This document shows positions 48,732-56,132 of a DNA stretch of 64,000 bases, piece by piece; positions within the stretch are counted from its first letter, which is position 1, and each line of letters opens with the position of its first letter. Source of the stretch: Streptomyces iconiensis (GTDB lineage Bacteria; Actinomycetota; Actinomycetes; Streptomycetales; Streptomycetaceae); the NCBI RefSeq assembly GCF_028657195.3, contig NZ_JANCPR020000003.1, positions 62,001 to 126,000 on the forward strand. The letters are read 5' to 3'. The position numbers and the translations under genes were made by a program. Under the pieces are notes generated by a model, which had not been told where the DNA came from, ran no database searches, and saw only the letters and a list, made by a program, of their open reading frames with translations.

Positions 48732-49561
48732 CGGACGACAAGCGGCAGAACGCCAAGACGGCGCTCATCACCGGTTCCTCGCGCGGCATCGGCAGGCAGC
48801 TCGCACTCACCCTCGCCCGGCGTGACGGCGCCACCGTCGTCGTCAACTACAAGAAGAACGCCGACCTCGCCGAGAAGACGGTCGCCGACATCGAGGCCGT
48901 CGGCGGCAGCGGCTTCGCCGTACAGGCCGACGTGGAGACCCCCGAGGGCATCACCGCGCTCTTCGACGAGGTCGCGCGGCGCTGCGGACGCCTCGACTGG
49001 TTCGTCTCCAACGCCGCTGCCAGCGCGTTCAAGAACATCGTCGACCTCAAGCCGCACCACCTAGACCGCTCCTACGCCATGAACCTGCGCCCCTTCGTGC
49101 TCGGCGCGCAAGAAGCACTCAAGCTCATGGACAACGGCGGCCGTATCGTCACCCTCTCCTCCTACGGCTCCATCCGCGCCTACCCGACGTACGCGACGCT
49201 CGGCGCGATGAAGGCCGCCATCGAGGCGTGGGTGCGCTACATGGCGCTGGAGTTCGCGCCCTACGGGGTCAACGTCAACGCCGTCAACGGCGGTCTGATC
49301 GAGTCCGACTCGCTGGACTTCTTCTACGACGTGCCGGGCATGCCGGACATGCAGACCGTGCTCGACCGTATCCCCAAGGGGCGTCCAGGGACCGTCCAGG
49401 AGGTCGCCGACGTGCTCGCCTTCCTCCTCGCGCCGGAGTCGGAGTACCTCACAGGGCAGACCCTCGTCGTGGACGGCGGACTCAGCGCCGTAGCCCCGCC
49501 GTTCTTCGCCGACGCGGGCCCCGAGCTGCAGCTCCCACCCCGCCCGACACGGTCCGTATGA
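48728..49561 (+). CDS. chcA: 1-cyclohexenylcarbonyl-CoA reductase (ChcA-like SDR)
   Basis: A 277-residue short-chain dehydrogenase: 'TGSSRGIG' cofactor motif at 15-22, 'SNAAASAF' at 94-101, Ser-144/145, and Tyr-155/Lys-162 in 'YATLGAMK'. Segments such as 'VVVNYKKNADLAEKTVADIE', 'FKNIVDLKPHHLDRSYAMNL' and 'VDGGLSAVAPPFFADAGPEL' agree closely with what I recall of Streptomyces collinus ChcA, which reduces the 2,3-double bond of cyclohexenylcarbonyl-CoA at several points of the shikimate-to-CHC route. The GTG start overlaps the upstream stop. This gene is the strongest marker for the pathway. Confidence 0.9.
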   Translation: MTDDKRQNAKTALITGSSRGIGRQLALTLARRDGATVVVNYKKNADLAEKTVADIEAVGGSGFAVQADVETPEGITALFDEVARRCGRLDWFVSNAAASAFKNIVDLKPHHLDRSYAMNLRPFVLGAQEALKLMDNGGRIVTLSSYGSIRAYPTYATLGAMKAAIEAWVRYMALEFAPYGVNVNAVNGGLIESDSLDFFYDVPGMPDMQTVLDRIPKGRPGTVQEVADVLAFLLAPESEYLTGQTLVVDGGLSAVAPPFFADAGPELQLPPRPTRSV

Positions 49562-49682
49562 CGGCTCGTCCGACGGCACGGCCGGTACGGACGAGCCGGC
49601 CGGCGGCAGGGCGGGCACGGACCGCCCTGCCGCCGGCACAGCCCGTGCTGACCGTGCAGTGGACCGAGTGAGGAGCTACTGC

Positions 49683-51647
49683 GTGTTCGATGGATTCGAT
49701 TCCCTACTGCGCCCCGGCGCGATCGGCTCGCTCCGGGTCGCGAACCGCGTCGTCATGGGCGCGATGCACCTCAATCTGGAGACCCTGGACGACGGCGGGG
49801 CAGCACTCGCCGCCTTCTACGCCGCACGCGCGCGCGGCGGCGCGGGGCTCATCGTCACCGGAGGCAGTGCGGTCAGCCCCGAAGGGGCAGGCGGTCCCGG
49901 CTACAGCATGGTCAACGACCCGGCGCACCACCCCGCGCTGCGCCGGGCCGCAGGGGCCGTACACGAGGAGGGCGGGCGCATCGCGCTCCAGCTCTTCCAC
50001 GCCGGGCGCTACGCGCTGCTCGCGGGGACGGGGCACACTCCCGTCGGCCCCTCGCCCGTGTACAGCCGCTTCTCGCGGGCCACGCCCCGCGAGATGACCG
50101 AGGCCGACATCCACCGCACGGCGGCCGACTTCGCACGGGGCGCCGCCACGGCGCGCGCACTGGGCTACGACGCCGTGGAGATCATGGGCTCCGAGGGGTA
50201 CCTGCTCAACCAGTTCCTCTCCCCGGTGACCAACGAGCGCACCGACGCCTGGGGCGGCGATCCGGAGCGCCGCCGCCGCTTCCCCCTGGAGGTGCTGCGT
50301 GCCGTACGGGAGGCCGCCGGCGACGACTTCCCCGTGCTGTTCCGCGTCTCCGGCGCCGACCTCGTGCCCGGCAGCAGCACGCAGGAGGAGACCGACGCGT
50401 TCGCCGTGGCCCTCGCTGAAGAGGGCGTGGCCGCGCTCGACGTCGGCGTCGGCTGGCACGAGTCCCGCGTGCCCACCGTGCAGGCCACCGTGCCACCGGG
50501 CAGCTGGGCGCCCTACGCCGAGGCCGTCAAGAAGGCGCTCTGCGCCGCGGGCCACCCGGACGTACCCGTGATCACCTCCAACCGCGTCAACAGGCTGGAG
50601 CAGGCCGAGAATCTGCTGCGCGGCGGCGGCATCGACTACGTGTCCATGGCCCGTCCCTTCCTCGCCGACCCCGACCTGGTCGCCAAGTCGAGCGCGGGGC
50701 GGCCCGAACTCGTCAACGTCTGCCTGGCCTGCAACGAAGCCTGCATCGACCGCTCCTTCGGCGAGGAGCGCGTCTCCTGCCTGGTCAACCCGCGCGCGGG
50801 ACACGAGCTGGACTTCCCCGAACGGCGCGCGCGCCACGGCCGCTCCTACGCCGTGATCGGGGGCGGCCCCGCCGGCCTGGAGGCCGCGCGTGCGCTGGCC
50901 TCCCTCGGACATGAGGTCGAACTGTTCGAGGCGGCGGGCGAGCTGGGCGGCCAGTTCCGGCTGGCGCGGCAAGTGCCGGGAAAGGAGGACTTCGGCGCGA
51001 CCGTGCGCTACTACGCGGCAGAACTGGCGCGGCTCGGCGTACGCGTCCACCTCGGACGGCGGCTCGGCCTCGGCGACGTACCGCTGCTGCGCGGCTTCGA
51101 CGGAGCCGTCCTCGCCACCGGCGTCCAGCCCCGGCTGCCCGACATCCCCGGCTGGACCCGGCTGCGCACCCTCACCTACCAGGAGGCGTTCTCGGCCCCT
51201 GAGGAACTGGGCGAGCGGGTCGTGCTCCTCGGCGGCGGAGGCATCGCCGTCGACCTCGCCCACCTGCTCACCGGCGCCTCCAGGCCGCACCACATCACCC
51301 TCGTACGCCGGGGCGCCCGCATCGGCGTCGGCATGGGCCCCAGCACCCGGTGGGTGATCCTCTCCCAACTCCGGTCCCACGGTGTCGAGATGATCACCGG
51401 CGTGCACTACCGCGAGATCACCGCCGAAGGCGTGGTCGTCGCCGAGGCGGAGGGCGCTGAGCGCCTGATCCCCGCCGACGCGGTCGTCTTCGCCACCGGC
51501 CAGGAACGGGAGCGCACGCTGATGCCCGCACTCGACCGCGCGGGCATCCCCTACGAGGTGGTGGGCGGCGCGCAGAACGCCGAGGGGCTCAACGCCGTAC
51601 GCGCCACGGCCCAGGCCCTGCGCGCCGCCCACCAGCTGAGCGCCTGA
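49683..51647 (+). CDS. 2,4-dienoyl-CoA reductase-like flavoenzyme (FMN/FAD/Fe-S)
   Basis: A 654-residue protein with the full FadH-type layout. An old-yellow-enzyme TIM barrel (about 1-330) has 'GRIALQLFHAGRYALLAGTG' and 'AVEIMGSEGYLLNQFLSPVT'. A [4Fe-4S] cluster motif 'CLACNEACIDRSFGEERVSC' follows, then FAD ('YAVIGGGPAGLEAARALASL') and NAD(P) ('RVVLLGGGGIAVDLA') domains. GTG 49683 follows GAGGAG. In the CHC-CoA pathway dienoyl-CoA intermediates arise, and this enzyme could reduce one. It is 121 bases after the ChcA gene and 66 bases before the ketosynthase. Confidence 0.9.
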   Translation: MFDGFDSLLRPGAIGSLRVANRVVMGAMHLNLETLDDGGAALAAFYAARARGGAGLIVTGGSAVSPEGAGGPGYSMVNDPAHHPALRRAAGAVHEEGGRIALQLFHAGRYALLAGTGHTPVGPSPVYSRFSRATPREMTEADIHRTAADFARGAATARALGYDAVEIMGSEGYLLNQFLSPVTNERTDAWGGDPERRRRFPLEVLRAVREAAGDDFPVLFRVSGADLVPGSSTQEETDAFAVALAEEGVAALDVGVGWHESRVPTVQATVPPGSWAPYAEAVKKALCAAGHPDVPVITSNRVNRLEQAENLLRGGGIDYVSMARPFLADPDLVAKSSAGRPELVNVCLACNEACIDRSFGEERVSCLVNPRAGHELDFPERRARHGRSYAVIGGGPAGLEAARALASLGHEVELFEAAGELGGQFRLARQVPGKEDFGATVRYYAAELARLGVRVHLGRRLGLGDVPLLRGFDGAVLATGVQPRLPDIPGWTRLRTLTYQEAFSAPEELGERVVLLGGGGIAVDLAHLLTGASRPHHITLVRRGARIGVGMGPSTRWVILSQLRSHGVEMITGVHYREITAEGVVVAEAEGAERLIPADAVVFATGQERERTLMPALDRAGIPYEVVGGAQNAEGLNAVRATAQALRAAHQLSA

Positions 51648-51713
51648 GCCGGTCCCGCACGGCTCAGGCGTGTCCCCGGGCAGCAACAGCACACCGCAAC
51701 CGAAAGCGAAACC

Positions 51714-52958
51714 GTGTCCCAACAGCACAGCAACGCCGTCGTCGTCACAGGAATCGGCGCCCTCACCCCCGTCGGCAACGACAGGGAGGACACCTGGGCA
51801 GCCCTCCTCGGCGGCCACAGCGGCGTAGCAGAGATCACCCGCTTCGACCCCACGGGGATGCCCACGCGCATCGCCGCCGAGGTCAAGCACTTCGTCCCGG
51901 AGGACCACTTCGACCGCAAGCGGCTGCGCAGATCGGAACGCTTCTCGCAGTACGCGGTGGTCGCGGCCCGCGAGGCGGTGCGCGACGCGGGCATCGAGAC
52001 CGGCTCCGACCCCGAGGCCAGGCTCGGCGTGCAGATCAACAACGCCGTAGCGGGGTTCCCCGGCATCGAGGCCGCGACCGATCAGATGCACAGCGACCCG
52101 CGCAAGGTCAGCCCGTACTTCGTCTCGTCCGTCATCCCGAACATGCCCGCGTGCGAGGTCGCCATCGACCTGGGCGCACACGGCCCCGTCAACGCCTCGG
52201 CCCTCGCCTGCGCCAGCGGCATCCACGCGCTGCTGGAGGCCCGCCGTACGATCCTGGCGGGCGAGGCCGACGTGGTGATCGCCGGCGGTACGGACTCGGC
52301 GATCACACCGGTGATGTTCACGGGGCTCAGCAACATGGGCGCGCTGTCCACCCGCAACGACGAACCGGAGCGCGCCAGCCGCCCGTTCGACACCGACCGT
52401 GACGGGTTCGTCTTCGGCGAGGGCGCCGTCGTGATGGTCGTCGAGTCGGCCGCGCACGCGGCTGCGCGCGGAGCGCGCCCGTACATGGAGATCAGTGGCG
52501 GCGCGCTCACCTCCGACGCCTTCCATGTGAGCGCCCCCTATCCGGAGGGCACCCACGCGGAGACCGCGATGCGCAGGGCGCTGGCCACAGCGCACCTGGC
52601 ACCGGGCGACATCGATTACATCTGCGCGCACGGCACCGCGACCCGTATCAACGACAAGCTGGAGACGCGCGCCGTGCGCAGCGTCTTCGGCGAGGACGCC
52701 GACCGGCTCCTCGTCAGCTCCCCGAAGTCCATGGTCGGTCACATGATCGGTGCCGCGGGTGCGCTGTCGGCCATGGTCACGGCGCTCGCCATGCGCGACG
52801 GCGCCGTGCCCCCGACCGTCAACCTGGACACCCCCGACCCCGAGTGCGACCTCGACTACGTGCCGCACACGGCGCGCAAGACGGATGTGCACACGGCGAT
52901 GGTGAACGCCTTCGGGTTCGGCGGCCAGAACGTGGTGGCGGTGCTGCGCAAGCTGTGA
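51714..52958 (+). CDS. FabF-like beta-ketoacyl synthase
   Basis: A 414-residue condensing enzyme with the complete catalytic triad: Cys-166 in 'SALACASGIH', His-306 in 'ICAHGTATRINDKLE' and His-343 in 'SPKSMVGHMIGAAGA', which includes the conserved Lys. 'FGFGGQNVVAVLRK' ends the protein as in FabF. It is the last gene of the CHC-CoA operon. A dedicated ketosynthase here suggests the cyclohexyl starter is loaded into a fatty-acid or polyketide chain, for example omega-cyclohexyl fatty acids. The GTG start lacks a strong binding site. Confidence 0.9.
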   Translation: MSQQHSNAVVVTGIGALTPVGNDREDTWAALLGGHSGVAEITRFDPTGMPTRIAAEVKHFVPEDHFDRKRLRRSERFSQYAVVAAREAVRDAGIETGSDPEARLGVQINNAVAGFPGIEAATDQMHSDPRKVSPYFVSSVIPNMPACEVAIDLGAHGPVNASALACASGIHALLEARRTILAGEADVVIAGGTDSAITPVMFTGLSNMGALSTRNDEPERASRPFDTDRDGFVFGEGAVVMVVESAAHAAARGARPYMEISGGALTSDAFHVSAPYPEGTHAETAMRRALATAHLAPGDIDYICAHGTATRINDKLETRAVRSVFGEDADRLLVSSPKSMVGHMIGAAGALSAMVTALAMRDGAVPPTVNLDTPDPECDLDYVPHTARKTDVHTAMVNAFGFGGQNVVAVLRKL

Positions 52959-53001
52959 GCCCGGCGGCCGTGCGCCCGCAGGCCGCCGCCGAGGCGCCGC
53001 C

Positions 53002-54312
53002 TCAGCCCTCCGAGTCCTCCGAGTCCTCCGAGTCCTCCGAGTCCTCCAGGACACGGAAGCGCACCCCCGCGTTCCGGAGGCGGCCCGTCAACGCCTCACC
53101 CATCGCCACGGCGGGGGTGACCTGGCCCGAGGTCGCGGCAAGTGCGTCGAAGGCGAGGCTGAGCGCGGACTCGGCGAGCATCTTCGCCGTCTCGCCGTAC
53201 CCCGGGTCGCCGCCCGACACCTCGGTGACCACACGGCGCCCGCCGCCCCTGCCGACGAACCGCACCGAGAACCAGCTCCGTGCACGCCGCGCCTCGTCCG
53301 GGCCCTCGCGCGGTGCGAGCCGCGCGGACAGGAGGCGGCGTGCCGTGGGCAGTTGCGCCGCGATGAACAGCGCGCCCATGCCCGCGATCCTGCTCAGCGC
53401 GACCGGCAGGCGGTGTACGGCCGCGAAGTGGCTGTAGCTGAAGCGCGGCCCGTAGCGCTCCAGAGCGGCGGCCGAACGGCCCACTACTTGCGCGTCGATG
53501 GTGGGCAGCGGTACGCCCCACAGATCCAGCTCGTCGTTGTGGTGCACACGGTCGAGCGGAGTGCGTACGGAGCGGTCTGCGGGGCGGGGATCGGCCGCAC
53601 GACGGGCCTTGGCCGCGTGCCGCATACGGTCGGCGCGGGAGAAGGCGAGCAGCGTGCTGGCCAGCGTGCCGCCCGAGGGCATCGCATCGGTACGCACATA
53701 GCCCGCCACCCGCAGCGGCACGCCCTCCGGCAGCTGTTCGACCGTGAACCGTGCACCCAGGTCGTGCGGTACCGACTCGTAGCCGCACGCGTGCACGAGG
53801 CGCGCGCCTGTCTCCTTGGCGCGTGAGTGGTGGCGCAGGTACATCAGGTCGACGAACTCGGGCTCACCCGCGAGGTCCACGTAGTCCGTCCCGGCATCGG
53901 CACACGCGGCGACCAGCCGGGTCCCGTAGCGGATGTAGGGGCCGACCGTGGTGGCCAGCACGCGGGTGCGCGGCGCGAGCCGGGCGACGGAGGCCATGTC
54001 GCCCGCGTCGGCCGTGACCAGCGGTACGTCGCCCGCGCCGGGATGCGCGGCGGCCAGCCGTGCACGCAGGTCCTCCAGCTTGGGCAGACTGCGCCCCGCC
54101 AGCGCCCACCGGCAGCCGCGCGGCGCGTGCGCGGCAAGATAGAGCGCCGTCAGCTCGCCCACGAACCCGGTCGCTCCGAACAGCACCACGTCGAAATCGC
54201 GGGCCCTGCCCTTGCCCGCCCCGTGTGCCGCCTCGCTCTGCGCGTGCCCTTGTGCCGCCTCGTCCTGTCCCAGCTCGTGTGCGGCCCCGTCCCGTCCCGG
54301 GTCGTGTGTCAC
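53002..54312 (-). CDS. Saccharopine-dehydrogenase-like NAD-binding protein (trans-enoyl-reductase family)
   Basis: A 436-residue protein. After a polar 35-residue start come the nucleotide motif 'FDVVLFGATGFVGELTALYL' (GxxGxxG), 'WALAGRSLPKLEDLRARL' and 'TRVLATTVGPYIRYGTRLVA', and 'DYVDLAGEPEFVDLMYLRHH'. This is the saccharopine-dehydrogenase/YbjT-like family that includes mycobacterial trans-acting enoyl reductases of lipid biosynthesis. The C-terminus carries a Glu-Asp-Ser repeat. It faces the CHC-CoA operon tail to tail, 43 bases away, so a link to its product is possible but not shown. Confidence 0.85.
   Translation of the reverse strand: MTHDPGRDGAAHELGQDEAAQGHAQSEAAHGAGKGRARDFDVVLFGATGFVGELTALYLAAHAPRGCRWALAGRSLPKLEDLRARLAAAHPGAGDVPLVTADAGDMASVARLAPRTRVLATTVGPYIRYGTRLVAACADAGTDYVDLAGEPEFVDLMYLRHHSRAKETGARLVHACGYESVPHDLGARFTVEQLPEGVPLRVAGYVRTDAMPSGGTLASTLLAFSRADRMRHAAKARRAADPRPADRSVRTPLDRVHHNDELDLWGVPLPTIDAQVVGRSAAALERYGPRFSYSHFAAVHRLPVALSRIAGMGALFIAAQLPTARRLLSARLAPREGPDEARRARSWFSVRFVGRGGGRRVVTEVSGGDPGYGETAKMLAESALSLAFDALAATSGQVTPAVAMGEALTGRLRNAGVRFRVLEDSEDSEDSEDSEG
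53008..53047. repeat. 9-bp tandem repeats at the 3' end of a reductase gene
   Basis: CTCCGAGTC occurs four times in perfect tandem plus a partial copy, coding on the minus strand for the acidic tail (EDS)n. The unit is in frame, so copy-number change alters only the tail length. Confidence 0.85.
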
Positions 54313-54346
54313 GGAAACCCCTCGGCTCGACGACTGGCGCGAGCCC

Positions 54347-55207
54347 TCATTTCAGCAGACGGGACAACCGGCGGTCGGCGAGGGGCTTGCCGCCCGTCTG
54401 GCAGGTGGGGCAGTACTCCAGGGACGAGTCGCGGAAGGAGACCGACCTGATCGTGTCCCCGCACACCGGGCAGGTCTCTCCGGCGCGGCCGTGCACCCGC
54501 AGCCCGAGCCGCTTGCCGGCCTTCAACTCGGCGGCCGACAGCCCGCGTGCTCTCCCGACGGCGGAGCCGAGCGTGTCGGTCAGTGCCTCGTACAGCCCGG
54601 TGACCTCGTCCTCCGTCAGTTCGTCCGCGATCTTGAAGGGGGACGTCTTCGCGGCGTGCAGGATCTCGTCCGAATAGGCGTTCCCGATACCGGAGATGAC
54701 GGACTGGTCCCGCAACAGGCCCTTGATCCGGTGGCGTTGCCCCTTCAGGAGCGCAGCGAACGCGGCGCGGTCGAAGGCGGGGGAGAGCGGGTCGGGCCCG
54801 AGCCTGGCGATGCCGGGGACCTCGGAGGGGTCCCGTACGACGGAGACGGCCAGGCGCTTCTGGGTGCCCGCCTCGGTGAGATCGAACCCTCCCGCACCCT
54901 CAAGACCGACCCGGAAGGCGAGCGGGCCCTTGCCGGGGCGGGGCGGCGTGGTGGGCAGTGTCTCCTGCCACCGCAGCCAGCCCGCCCTGGCGAGGTGGAC
55001 GACCAGAGACAGGTCGTCCAGCCGCATGGCGAGGAACTTGCCGTGCCTGGCCACCTCGGTGAAGGCGCGCCCTTCCAGCGCACTGGGCGGCGGATCGTAG
55101 GTCTTGAGGACGTTCACAGCCACAGGCCACACATGAGCGACCGTGCGGCCCGTCAACCGTTCCTCAAGAAAGCCGCGCAGGGCCTCGACCTCGGGCAGTT
55201 CCGGCAT
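54347..55207 (-). CDS. Fpg/Nei-family DNA glycosylase
   Basis: A 286-residue base-excision repair enzyme. It begins 'MPELPEVEALRG', giving the N-terminal Pro nucleophile and catalytic Glu after removal of Met. The helix-two-turn-helix region reads 'SVISGIGNAYSDEILHAAKT', and the C-terminal zinc finger is C-x2-C-x16-C-x2-C ('TCPVCGDTI' ... 'YCPTCQTGG'). It excises oxidised bases from DNA. It lies 34 bases from the start of the preceding minus-strand gene. Confidence 0.95.
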   Translation of the reverse strand: MPELPEVEALRGFLEERLTGRTVAHVWPVAVNVLKTYDPPPSALEGRAFTEVARHGKFLAMRLDDLSLVVHLARAGWLRWQETLPTTPPRPGKGPLAFRVGLEGAGGFDLTEAGTQKRLAVSVVRDPSEVPGIARLGPDPLSPAFDRAAFAALLKGQRHRIKGLLRDQSVISGIGNAYSDEILHAAKTSPFKIADELTEDEVTGLYEALTDTLGSAVGRARGLSAAELKAGKRLGLRVHGRAGETCPVCGDTIRSVSFRDSSLEYCPTCQTGGKPLADRRLSRLLK

Positions 55208-55231
55208 CGTTCGGCAGTCCCTCCGGCGCGG

Positions 55232-55657
55232 TCAGGCGAGCTTCGCCTCGTGAGTGATCGTCGTGCCCTTCAGTGCCTGGCTGACCGGGCAGTTCTTGGC
55301 AGCCTCCTCGGCGGCCGAGGCGAAGCCGGCCTCGTCGATGCCCGGCACCTCGCCCCGCACGGTCAGGTGGATGCCGGTGATCCCGGTGCCCGGCTGGAGG
55401 GTCACGTCCGCCTGCGTGGTCAGCTTGGTGGGCGGAGTGCCCGCGCTGTTGAGCCCGTTGGACAGCGCCATCGAGAAGCAGCTGGAGTGCGCCGCCGCGA
55501 TCAGCTCCTCCGGGCTGGTCTTGCCACCCGGCTGCTCGGCGCGCGCCGGCCAGGAGACCGGCTGGTCAGCGATGCCAGAGGAGTCGAAGGTGACGACGCC
55601 CGACCCCTCCATCAGGTTGCCGTTCCAGACGGTGTGAGCGGTGCGTGTGGTCGCCAT
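55232..55657 (-). CDS. OsmC-family peroxiredoxin
   Basis: A 141-residue OsmC-type protein. The N-terminal catalytic Cys is in 'LIAAAHSSCFSMALSNGL' and the second in 'AAKNCPVSQALKG', the pair that reduces organic hydroperoxides. 'AEQPGGKTSPEELIAAA' is also typical. ATG 55657 follows GGAGAGG. The upstream region holds an 8-bp-arm inverted repeat (55692-55720) and a direct repeat. Confidence 0.94.
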   Translation of the reverse strand: MATTRTAHTVWNGNLMEGSGVVTFDSSGIADQPVSWPARAEQPGGKTSPEELIAAAHSSCFSMALSNGLNSAGTPPTKLTTQADVTLQPGTGITGIHLTVRGEVPGIDEAGFASAAEEAAKNCPVSQALKGTTITHEAKLA

Positions 55658-55691
55658 GGTGTGAACCTCTCCGTAACGTCGGCTGTGTCCA

Positions 55692-55720
55692 CCGCGTACG
55701 TCCGAACCGGAAGTACGCGG
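55692..55720. promoter_or_regulatory. Inverted repeat upstream of osmC gene
   Basis: CCGCGTAC-N13-GTACGCGG (55692-55699 and 55713-55720), 35 bases before the OsmC start on the other strand. Next to it GCATGTCACCTG occurs twice as a direct repeat (55729-55740 and 55749-55760), two helical turns apart. Together they form a likely control region. The regulator is unknown. Confidence 0.5.
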
Positions 55721-55760
55721 GTGTATATGCATGTCACCTGCTGTGCACGCATGTCACCTG

Positions 55761-56132
55761 TGAGGAACGTGGGTTCGTCCGCCCGTGTTCCTCACCGCCC
55801 GTGTTCCTCCCGGCCGTGTTCCTCACCGGCAGGTCTCCCCGGCCGGGACGAGCGCGTCCGGTGCGGGGGGTGCCCCGTCCGGTGTGGCGCTGTGTCCCGT
55901 GCGGGACGGGTTCCCCGCCGGCCGCCTGTGCTCGGCGCGGTCGCGGGTTTCCCGTACGGTCACGGTCGGCCCGCGGGGAAGCGGATGCGTCCCCAGGGAG
56001 CAGGTGGCCCACGCGGCGCAGGTGGCCCGCGTGGGGAAAGTGTCGCAGTACCCGATCCTGCGCCTCTGTCGCGGCCGTCGCGAATCCTGGCGCGGGTCCC
56101 TCTGTCAGAGGACGCCTTTACCCTCTCTTGGT
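55761..56132. other. Intergenic region between osmC and the AAA-ATPase gene
   Basis: No gene is supported. GTGTTCCTC is repeated three times in the stretch 55788-55830. The remainder up to 56132 is GC-rich with no clear promoter for the large gene downstream. Confidence 0.45.

Noticed and set aside
49704..53054. 1116-codon open frame on the minus strand across the CHC-CoA genes
   Set aside because: It lies antisense to two well-recognised enzymes with intact motifs. In DNA this rich in G and C, the antisense frame stays open because of third-base bias. The translation is a His/Gly/Val/Asp-rich sequence without domains.
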